Shown one piece after another: positions 1 through 4,905 of a stretch of 5,737 bases of DNA. The first letter of the stretch is position 1. Each line of letters begins with the position of its first letter. The notes beneath the pieces are model-generated. The model saw only the letters and a list, made by a program, of their open reading frames with translations. It was not told where the DNA came from and did not search any database. The position numbers were made by a program, and so were the translations under genes. Source of the DNA: Clostridia bacterium (GTDB lineage: Bacteria > Bacillota > Clostridia > TANB77 > CAG-508); NCBI GenBank assembly GCA_900753165.1, contig CAADYC010000085.1:1-5737 (forward strand), in the 5' to 3' direction.

Positions 1-837
1 ACCAACAACCTCTCTTGCATTTGCAATTATTATAAAACTTTGTGGATCTATCTTTTTTGCTGTCTGTTTTACTCTTGAAACATCTCCTCTTGACGCTGCA
101 CATAATAATACTAGCTTTTGTTCATCTTTATACATTCCTTTTCCATATAATCCTGTTGTTCCTTTTCCTATTTTTTCTCCAATTTCTTCTGCAATTTCTT
201 CATTTCTATCAGAAATTATAATAACTAATTTAGTGAAATAAATTCCTTCAAAAATTATATCTATCATTTTTCCCATTAAATATATTGCAATTGCAGAATA
301 CAAACCTATTTCTATTTCTTTAAAAAATAATATGTTTAATCCTACAATTATGACATCTACTAAAATTATTACATTTCCAGTTCTTATATTATGGTTATAT
401 TTTTTGACTAGCATACTTATTAAATCGGATCCACCTGTTGATGAATTTGCTTTCAATATTATTGCTGTACCTAATCCAATTATTATCCCTCCATAAATGC
501 AAGCTAAAAATCTATCTTGAGTCAATGGTGTTAGCCTGTCTAACATATCAATTGAAAATGAAAATGTTACTGTTCCTACAAATGACCTTATCACAAAACC
601 TTTTCCTAATTTATATGCTGCAAATATGAATAATGGTACATTTATTACAAGTATTGTTGTTCCCATAGGAATATTTAAAAAATAGTATAATATTGTTGCA
701 ACACCAGCAAATCCACCTGATGATAATTGATTTGGTAATAAAAATAGTGATGTTGCTATTGCCATTATTATGGCTCCAACTATTGTCTCTATTATTTCTA
801 TTAAAAATTGTTTTACCTTCTTCTTACTTATTTCCAT
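1..837 (-). CDS. YitT-family membrane protein (DUF161 + DUF2179), C-terminus cut by window edge
   Basis: A predicted polytopic inner-membrane protein of the YitT family; no substrate is established for most members and none is claimed here. The reading frame is open for 279 codons from an ATG at 837 to the window edge. After a short lysine-rich start come several hydrophobic segments (about residues 11-35, 57-75, 80-95, 108-130, 150-170). The family glycine motifs are visible: SSGGFAGVA at 39-47 and GGIIIGLGTAI followed by SSTGGSD at 132-138. The soluble C-terminal DUF2179 domain begins near residue 225 (TTGLYGKGMY) and continues through IDPQSFIIIANAREVVG. Family members are about 280-290 aa, so only a few residues should be missing. 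The ribosome binding site AAAGGTGATT precedes the ATG. The gene lies 88 bp downstream of the radical SAM gene on the same strand. Family assignment is firm; role unknown. Confidence 0.93.
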   Translation of the reverse strand, partial: MEISKKKVKQFLIEIIETIVGAIIMAIATSLFLLPNQLSSGGFAGVATILYYFLNIPMGTTILVINVPLFIFAAYKLGKGFVIRSFVGTVTFSFSIDMLDRLTPLTQDRFLACIYGGIIIGLGTAIILKANSSTGGSDLISMLVKKYNHNIRTGNVIILVDVIIVGLNILFFKEIEIGLYSAIAIYLMGKMIDIIFEGIYFTKLVIIISDRNEEIAEEIGEKIGKGTTGLYGKGMYKDEQKLVLLCAASRGDVSRVKQTAKKIDPQSFIIIANAREVVG

Positions 838-842
838 AAAAG

Positions 843-880
843 AATCACCTTTATTACTATTATGGTAATTTTAGGTGATT
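843..880 (-). promoter_or_regulatory. Dyad/hairpin covering the yitT ribosome binding site
   Basis: On the minus strand AATCACCT (880-873) is the exact complement of AGGTGATT (850-843), and AGGTG of the second arm is the Shine-Dalgarno sequence of the yitT-family gene. Inside lies a second short pair, ATTAC/GTAAT, with a 7-nt loop. If transcription starts upstream of 880, the RNA hairpin would hide the ribosome binding site. If it starts near 873, the dyad is instead a possible operator. The base pairing is seen directly; either role is inferred. Confidence 0.45.
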
Positions 881-907
881 TTATACAATTTGGGAAAGTC
901 TTCTAAA
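880..907 (-). promoter_or_regulatory. Weak candidate sigma-A promoter for the yitT-family gene
   Basis: TTTAGA (907-902), a 16-nt spacer and TATAAA (885-880) on the minus strand, with 4/6 and 5/6 matches to the -35 and -10 consensus. The -10 box overlaps the outer arm of the dyad at 843-880. In DNA this AT-rich such matches arise easily, and readthrough from the radical SAM gene is an alternative source of transcript. Confidence 0.3.
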
Positions 908-925
908 CTTTTCAAATATATTAAA

Positions 926-2023
926 TTATTTTATATTACTAACTTTTTGTTTTTTTATTTTTTCTTCGTTTCCATCCAAAAAATCATTATATTTTTTTGT
1001 AATTTCTATTTTTGATTTACCTTGTTTTATATTTTCATCTTGTTTAACTTTTAAATCTACTTCATATAATTCTTGTAATTTTTTAATATTTTCTCTTTTA
1101 TGTCCAATTACATTATTTGCATCTATTGGATTTACTGTAACCTCAACTTCTTTTACTTTTACATTAAGTTTCTTTATTTTTTCAACAATTGCATCATACC
1201 ACAAACCAGATTCAACTAATTGTCTAAAAGCTGGATGAAATGGACCTGCAACAACTTCACTTTGATTACTTCCTGGTTCACAAATTTCTTCAGTATTTTG
1301 AAGTCCAACCCTTATTACATCAATTTTTTTATCATTGAACATTCTTACTAATTGTTTACAAGTTTCAACTGCTTGAACTACTGATAATGGTTCATATGTT
1401 CCTTCATTATATTCTTTTTCTAGTTTTGTTCCTTTTATTACTAATACAGGATATATTCTAATCATTTTTGGTTTTAGTTTAATTAGTGCTTTCGCTGTAT
1501 TTATTTCATCTATTCTACTACTTTCTGGCAAACCTACCATCATTTGATGTCCTAATTTAAAGCCATACTTTCTTATTAATTTTGAAGCTTTTACTACATC
1601 TTTAAATGTATGACCTCTATTTGCTCTTCCTAAAATATAATCATTTGCTGATTGTACACCAAGTTCTATTGTTTTTACTTTATATTTTTTAAGTCTTTTT
1701 AAAATTTCTTTGTTAATGTAATCTGGTCTTGTTGATATTCGTATACTATCAACTTGTCCATTTTTTATGTATTCATATGCAATTTGCAATAATTCTTCTT
1801 GTTGTTTTACATCAATTCCTGTGAAGCTTCCTCCAAAAAAAGCTATTTCTTTTTTCGCATCTTTATCTTTTATATTTTCTAAAAAATACTCTATTGTTTT
1901 TTGTGCATCTTCTTTTGTTAGATTCTTTTTTTGACCACTTATTGATTTTTGGTTACAAAATATACAGTCATTTGGACATCCTAAATGTGGTACAAATACT
2001 GGAATTACATACTCTTTACTCAT
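926..2023 (-). CDS. Elp3-like radical SAM protein without acetyltransferase domain
   Basis: A 365-aa radical SAM enzyme expected to bind a [4Fe-4S] cluster and cleave S-adenosylmethionine. The cluster motif is CPNDCIFC at 16-23 (Cys16, Cys20, Cys23; CX3CX2C). The SAM-contact motif GGSFTG is at 64-69, followed by ISTRPDYI at 96-103 and ELGVQS at 120-125. The C-terminal part contains GPFHPAFRQLVESGLWYD, typical of the bacterial COG1243/Elp3-like group that sits beside rnc in many Clostridia. True Elp3 has a C-terminal GNAT acetyltransferase domain. Here the tail is only a lysine-rich segment of about 80 residues, so tRNA wobble-uridine modification cannot be assumed and the substrate is unknown. 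The ATG at 2023 is preceded by GGAG with 5-nt spacing. The gene follows rnc by 81 bp and is probably cotranscribed with it. Confidence 0.9.
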   Translation of the reverse strand: MSKEYVIPVFVPHLGCPNDCIFCNQKSISGQKKNLTKEDAQKTIEYFLENIKDKDAKKEIAFFGGSFTGIDVKQQEELLQIAYEYIKNGQVDSIRISTRPDYINKEILKRLKKYKVKTIELGVQSANDYILGRANRGHTFKDVVKASKLIRKYGFKLGHQMMVGLPESSRIDEINTAKALIKLKPKMIRIYPVLVIKGTKLEKEYNEGTYEPLSVVQAVETCKQLVRMFNDKKIDVIRVGLQNTEEICEPGSNQSEVVAGPFHPAFRQLVESGLWYDAIVEKIKKLNVKVKEVEVTVNPIDANNVIGHKRENIKKLQELYEVDLKVKQDENIKQGKSKIEITKKYNDFLDGNEEKIKKQKVSNIK

Positions 2024-2104
2024 ATCTTCTCCATTCTTTCTTTAAATTTTTCGGATTTTTGGGGTCACCACATAAAATCCCTATTTTTTGCAATTTTGAG
2101 TTTT

Positions 2105-2788
2105 TTAGTTTTGATTTTCTAATGCTTTTTTTGCAGCTTGCATTTCTGCTTCTTTTTTACTTTTTCCTTTTCCTGCAGCTAAAACTTTTCCATTTAAAGC
2201 TACTTCTGCTTCAAATGATTTATTATGATCTGGTCCTGATTCTTTTATTATTGTATATTCTATTTTTACATCTCCATTTTTTTGTAATTCTTCTTGTAAG
2301 ACTGTTTTATAATCTTTTTCTCCAACATGTTTTGTTGCAACTTCTATTTCAGCTTTTAAGTTTTCTATAATAAATTTTCTTGCAGGTTCTAATCCGCCAT
2401 CTATAAATATTGCTGCTATTACTGCTTCTACACTATCAGCTAATATTGCAGGTCTTTTATTTCCACCTGATTTTATTTCTGATTTTCCTAAATATAAAAA
2501 CTTTCCAAAGTTGTGCATTGTCGCTATTTTGTGTAAACTTTTTTCGCATACTACTGTAGCTCTTACTTTTGTTAATTGTCCTTCTTTTAGATTTAAATAT
2601 TTGTTATACATATATTCACTTGATACAAATTCTAATATGCTGTCTCCTAAAAATTCTAGTTTTTCGTTGCTTTGTATTCCGTGTTCATATGCATATGATG
2701 TGTGTCTTAGTGCATTTTGTAATAATTCTATATTATTAAATTTGTATCCTATATTTTTTTCTAGTTCTTCTAGGTTCTTTTTTTCCAC
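2105..2788 (-). CDS. rnc: Ribonuclease III
   Basis: Double-strand-specific endoribonuclease that processes rRNA precursors and structured RNAs as a Mg2+-dependent homodimer in the cytoplasm. The 227-aa length is normal for the bacterial family. The N-terminal endonuclease domain (about 5-150) has the signature NEKLEFLGDSIL, giving Glu42, Glu45 and Asp49, and a second acidic pair, Asp118 and Glu121, in LADSVEA. These correspond to the catalytic metal ligands of the E. coli enzyme. A double-stranded RNA binding domain follows (about 159-227), ending in the usual KGKSKKEAEMQAAKKAL helix. The start is GTG at 2788: the frame closes shortly upstream, no in-frame ATG precedes it, and AAGGG lies at a workable distance. 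The out-of-frame ATG at 2798 is ignored. It heads the leftward unit with the radical SAM gene. Confidence 0.97.
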   Translation of the reverse strand: MEKKNLEELEKNIGYKFNNIELLQNALRHTSYAYEHGIQSNEKLEFLGDSILEFVSSEYMYNKYLNLKEGQLTKVRATVVCEKSLHKIATMHNFGKFLYLGKSEIKSGGNKRPAILADSVEAVIAAIFIDGGLEPARKFIIENLKAEIEVATKHVGEKDYKTVLQEELQKNGDVKIEYTIIKESGPDHNKSFEAEVALNGKVLAAGKGKSKKEAEMQAAKKALENQN

Positions 2789-2857
2789 TTTTATGCATCC
2801 CTTTCTTCAGGTTTAGTTATAATTAAAATTTGGTTAAAACTTTGTTTTTACGTATAT

Positions 2858-2885
2858 ATTATATAACATTTTACAGATTTTGCAA
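2858..2885 (-). promoter_or_regulatory. Sigma-A-type promoter of rnc
   Basis: TTGCAA (2885-2880), a 16-nt spacer and a perfect TATAAT (2863-2858) on the minus strand. Transcription would start near 2851 and give a leader of about 60 nt before the rnc GTG. It lies about 40 bp outside the foldback element, so the normal rnc transcript should not include that element. Confidence 0.6.
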
Positions 2886-2924
2886 GTAATTTTATGGCAT
2901 TTTGCTTATTAATTCACCATTATA

Positions 2925-3161
2925 AGTTATAGTTCAATAGAAATATAATTTGAAATACCTAATTATGATAGTTTTCATATTTTTCTTGGCTACCCTTCAT
3001 AACGTTAACAAATTCTAATATAAATGCTCTAACAAACCCCGAATACAGGACCCTTTAGAGCATTTATATTAGAATTTGTAACACTATTCCGGTCGCATTC
3101 GAAATATATTCAAACTATCATAATTAGGTATTTCAAACTGCATTTTTTCTGAACTGTAACT
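2925..3161. repeat. 237-bp foldback (nested inverted repeat) element, MITE-like
   Basis: A near-continuous palindrome without coding capacity. The outer arms 2925-2974 and 3112-3161 match at 43 of 50 positions, including a perfect 26-bp block (2949-2974 with 3112-3137). A short 8-of-9 pairing follows (2977-2985 with 3101-3109), then an asymmetric internal loop. A nested perfect 24-bp arm pair (3008-3031 with 3056-3079) extends by 3 bp across a one-base bulge. The apical loop is 3032-3055 and unusually C-rich (ACCCCG, GGACCC) for this DNA. I find no clear target-site duplication. Possible identities are a MITE mobilised in trans, another dispersed palindromic repeat, or a structured non-coding RNA. 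The structure is certain; its nature is not. Confidence 0.85.
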
Positions 3162-3186
3162 CTTCTACAATTTTCGACATAGAATA
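3158..3186 (+). promoter_or_regulatory. Sigma-K-type promoter of yabG
   Basis: CATAGAATA at 3178-3186 matches the sigma-K -10 consensus CATANNNTA at every fixed position. AAC at 3158-3160 supplies the -35 AC with a 17-nt spacer. yabG is a known sigma-K (late mother-cell) gene in Bacillus subtilis, which supports the reading. The -35 AC lies in the last bases of the foldback element (ends at 3161). A TATAAT at 3185-3190 overlaps the -10, but its best -35 (TCTACA, 3164-3169) has a short 15-nt spacer. TTCGACA at 3173-3179 is the reverse complement of a Spo0A box (TGTCGAA) and may be coincidental. Confidence 0.65.
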
Positions 3187-3202
3187 TAATAGCCTAAAAT
3201 AT

Positions 3203-3209
3203 GAGGTGA
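3203..3209 (+). promoter_or_regulatory. Ribosome binding site fixing the yabG start
   Basis: GAGGTGA lies 5 nt before the GTG at 3215. The frame is also open to a GTG at 3206, but that codon is inside this Shine-Dalgarno sequence and has no ribosome binding site of its own, so the internal GTG is preferred. Confidence 0.8.
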
Positions 3210-3214
3210 TTAAT

Positions 3215-4048
3215 GTGAAAAAAATTAAAAAAGGAGATATAGTAGTTAGAAAATCTTATGGAAAAGATATTATATTCTATGTAAAAAGAATAATAAAAAC
3301 ATCTCCAGAAAATATTGCTATACTATGTGGCCTCTATGAAAGAATTGAAGCAGATAGTAAATTAGAAGATTTAGAATTATTAGACCATATTCAGTTACAA
3401 AATATTTCAAAAAATCAAGAAAATAAATTAAATGCAAGAATAAATAAAAAGACAAAAGAATATAGATTTAATTTTTTAGAAGATGGCCATCAATTAAGAG
3501 AGAAAATTATTACAGGCAAAATTTTACATTTAGATGGTGATAAAAGATATTCTCAAAAATCCTATAATTACTATAAAAAAATGGGATTAAATGCTATTGT
3601 GAAAAACATTCCTGAATATAAACAACCACGTATTGTATATAAATTACTAAAAATCTATCAACCAGATATTTTAATAATAACTGGACATGATGGTATGATT
3701 AAAAGAGGTACAAATTTTAATGATATTTATAATTACAGAAATTCTAGACACTTTATAAATACTGTCAAGGAAGCCCGAAAATATGATAAAGATAATAACA
3801 AAGAAACTGTAATATTTGCTGGGGCTTGTCAAAGTTATTTTGAGGCTATTATGATGGCTGGTGCAAATTTTGCTTCTTCACCTGCTAGAATTTTAATTGA
3901 TTTTTTAGATCCACTTATAATTGCCGAAAAAGTTGCAACTACAGAAAAATATAAATTTATAACAGTTGATGAAGTTACCAGAGAAATTAGAGATGGTAAA
4001 AAAGGTATTGGTGGCATAGGTTCTAATGGTCGCATGACTGTTATGTAA
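3215..4048 (+). CDS. yabG: Sporulation-specific protease YabG
   Basis: A 277-aa member of the YabG family (peptidase U57), which processes spore coat and cortex-associated proteins late in sporulation. In Clostridioides difficile it is known to process germination proteins. Visible family features, numbered from GTG 3215, are the N-terminal GDIVVRKSYGKDI segment (about 7-19), the DGHQLREK and GKILHLDGD core (about 90-110), PDILIITGHDG with His158, and FAGACQSYFEAI with Cys205. From memory, the equivalent cysteine is the one mutated as catalytic in C. difficile YabG; His158 as partner is inference. The tail TREIRDGKKGIGGIGSNGR is also typical. A sigma-K-type promoter lies just upstream and veg follows, the same order as in Bacillus subtilis. 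Identification is firm; the start is chosen from the ribosome binding site. Confidence 0.95.
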   Translation: MKKIKKGDIVVRKSYGKDIIFYVKRIIKTSPENIAILCGLYERIEADSKLEDLELLDHIQLQNISKNQENKLNARINKKTKEYRFNFLEDGHQLREKIITGKILHLDGDKRYSQKSYNYYKKMGLNAIVKNIPEYKQPRIVYKLLKIYQPDILIITGHDGMIKRGTNFNDIYNYRNSRHFINTVKEARKYDKDNNKETVIFAGACQSYFEAIMMAGANFASSPARILIDFLDPLIIAEKVATTEKYKFITVDEVTREIRDGKKGIGGIGSNGRMTVM

Positions 4049-4083
4049 CATAAATGTAATCTAAATGTAATATTATGTAATTT
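4041..4083 (+). repeat. Four phased ATGTAA repeats at the yabG 3' end
   Basis: ATGTAA occurs at 4043, 4054, 4065 and 4075, at intervals of 11, 11 and 10 bp, within a degenerate 11-bp tandem repeat (TAAATGTAATC then TAAATGTAATA are the two best units). The first copy contains the yabG stop codon. The array ends about 60 bp upstream of the veg -35 box. One-turn phasing could suit a DNA-binding protein or slight curvature, or it may be simple slippage; nothing further is visible. Confidence 0.55.
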
Positions 4084-4142
4084 AAGCCTTGCTTTGCTTG
4101 ATATATAAGCAAAAATCAGTTATTTATGCAAACAAATATTTT

Positions 4143-4171
4143 TTGACAATTTTCGTAAAAAATGCTATAAT
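4143..4171 (+). promoter_or_regulatory. Consensus sigma-A promoter of veg
   Basis: TTGACA (4143-4148), exactly 17 nt, then TATAAT (4166-4171): a perfect housekeeping promoter. Transcription should begin near 4178, leaving a leader of about 23 nt. The Bacillus subtilis veg promoter is a classic strong vegetative promoter, so strength is conserved with the gene. Confidence 0.92.
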
Positions 4172-4200
4172 CAAGCCATCTTAAGGGAGTAGGTGATAGC

Positions 4201-4503
4201 ATGATTTGTAAAACAGATATATCAAATCTAAAAACTGACATCTTGGAGAAAGTGGGTCAAAAGATAATTGTAAAAGGTTCTCTTGGTAGAAGTAGAACAT
4301 TTGCAAAAGAAGCAACAATAGAAAAAGCATATCCTAATATTTTTGTTGTTAGATATGAAGAAAATAATAGAAATGTAACTTACAGTTATACTGATGTTTT
4401 AACTAGAACTGTTGAAGTCGATGTTTATGATGGTGAAGCTTATAGTCCTTTAATTCCACCACCAGTTGAAACAAAAAGAAAAAAAGCTGAAGTTTTATTA
4501 TAA
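4201..4503 (+). CDS. veg: Veg protein (DUF1021 family)
   Basis: A small, highly expressed cytoplasmic protein; in Bacillus subtilis Veg has been linked to biofilm matrix gene control, and the molecular role remains unclear. The 100-aa product shows the family pattern: an N-terminal helix (ISNLKTDILEKVGQ), a basic beta-rich core (IIVKGSLGRSRTFAKEATIEKAYPNIFVVRYE) and the conserved block VTYSYTDVLTRTVEV at about 59-73. It is slightly longer than the B. subtilis protein (86 aa) because of a Pro- and Lys-rich tail (LIPPPVETKRKKAEVLL). The ATG at 4201 has AGGTG 5 nt upstream. It follows yabG by 152 bp but has its own perfect promoter, and it ends at a strong terminator. Confidence 0.95.
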   Translation: MICKTDISNLKTDILEKVGQKIIVKGSLGRSRTFAKEATIEKAYPNIFVVRYEENNRNVTYSYTDVLTRTVEVDVYDGEAYSPLIPPPVETKRKKAEVLL

Positions 4504-4513
4504 TTAAAAATTT

Positions 4514-4543
4514 AAATAGCACATTTTATATGTGCTATTTTTT
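4514..4543. terminator. Intrinsic terminator between veg and spoIIID
   Basis: AAATAGCACA (4514-4523) pairs perfectly with TGTGCTATTT (4531-4540) around a 7-nt loop, and the T-run 4538-4543 follows for the rightward veg transcript. On the minus strand the hairpin is followed by a poorer T-rich stretch (TTTAAATTTTTAA), so it may also end the convergent spoIIID transcript. It lies 10 bp past veg and 13 bp past spoIIID. Confidence 0.9.
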
Positions 4544-4556
4544 ACTTTCTTTTGTT

Positions 4557-4817
4557 TTAATTTTCTTTTAGATGACTATATTTTAATTTTGTTGCCATCC
4601 CTCCTCTTATGTGTCTTTCTGCTTTGTTTTCATCTAGTATTATCCTTACTTGTATTGCTAAACTTGGGTTTATTTTTTTTAGTCGTTCAGATACATCTTT
4701 ATGTACTGTACTTTTGCTTATTCCGAATTTTTTGGCTGCTCCTCTTACTGTATCTTTTGAATCTATTATATATTGTGCTAGTTCAATTGCACGTTCATCT
4801 ATTGATATACTTTTCAT
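4557..4817 (-). CDS. spoIIID: Sporulation transcription factor SpoIIID
   Basis: A DNA-binding regulator of the mother cell that tunes sigma-E and sigma-K genes. The product is 86 aa from ATG 4817, the usual size. A helix-turn-helix lies at about 23-46 (TVRGAAKKFGISKSTVHKDV, then SERL), nearly identical in its recognition helix to the Bacillus subtilis protein. It is followed by the basic C-terminal motif RHIRGGMATKLKY at about 68-80, which also contacts DNA in the family. An upstream in-frame ATG at 4832 would add MGVSF, but it has no ribosome binding site and the G-run after it is the Shine-Dalgarno sequence of the inner ATG. The gene converges on veg across a shared terminator. Its placement beside yabG and veg differs from B. 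subtilis, where spoIIID lies elsewhere. Confidence 0.96.
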   Translation of the reverse strand: MKSISIDERAIELAQYIIDSKDTVRGAAKKFGISKSTVHKDVSERLKKINPSLAIQVRIILDENKAERHIRGGMATKLKYSHLKEN

Positions 4818-4824
4818 AAAGCTA

Positions 4825-4830
4825 ACCCCC
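4825..4830 (-). promoter_or_regulatory. Ribosome binding site fixing the spoIIID start
   Basis: GGGGGT on the minus strand lies 7 nt before ATG 4817 and pairs with the 16S anti-Shine-Dalgarno using one G-U wobble. It overlaps the alternative ATG at 4832, arguing against that longer start. Confidence 0.7.
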
Positions 4831-4875
4831 ATATGAATACTTTTGTTTAATTGTATTCGTATGAAGGTTATATTA
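4830..4875 (-). promoter_or_regulatory. spoIIID upstream region: dyad and weak sigma-E-like boxes
   Basis: On the minus strand AATACAAT (4857-4850) matches 7 of 8 bases of the sigma-E -10 consensus CATACAAT. TAATATA (4875-4869) resembles its -35, but the 11-nt spacer is shorter than the usual 13-14, so this is tentative; spoIIID is sigma-E dependent in Bacillus subtilis. An inverted repeat, CATACGAATAC (4863-4853) and GTATTCATATG (4840-4830), matches 10 of 11 and is centred over the presumed start site. It could be an operator. Confidence 0.4.
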
Positions 4876-4905
4876 GAACATTGTTATATTTTATTTTATA
4901 ATTTG

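Noticed and set aside
438..629. 63-codon plus-strand frame
   Set aside because: Antisense to the intact yitT-family gene, with no ribosome binding site and low-complexity Leu-rich translation.
1894..2370. Long plus-strand open frame of 158 codons
   Set aside because: It is antisense to rnc and the radical SAM gene, its product is a run of Leu/Phe typical of reversed AT-rich coding DNA, and it has no ribosome binding site.
2511..2816. 101-codon plus-strand frame
   Set aside because: Antisense to rnc, which has all catalytic residues; no start signals.
2789..2924. Riboswitch in the rnc leader
   Set aside because: The leader is short and AT-rich, with no stable conserved stem or known aptamer motif.
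3004..3082. Inner palindrome read as an intrinsic terminator or integron attC site
   Set aside because: There is no T-run after the stem, and the AAC/GTT-like bases near the loop do not form paired attC core sites; there is no integrase or cassette context.
2925..3161. Element as a complete insertion sequence
   Set aside because: There is no reading frame of useful length inside and no target-site duplication that I can identify.
3835..4035. 66-codon minus-strand frame
   Set aside because: Antisense to the conserved C-terminal half of yabG and without a ribosome binding site.
4093..4113. Hairpin TTTGCTT/AAGCAAA after yabG as a terminator
   Set aside because: The 7-bp AT-rich stem is not followed by a T-run, so I do not call an intrinsic terminator.
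4532..4836. Two overlapping plus-strand frames and their hydrophobic products
   Set aside because: They lie antisense over spoIIID; the hydrophobic translation is a by-product of complementing Lys/Asn-rich codons.
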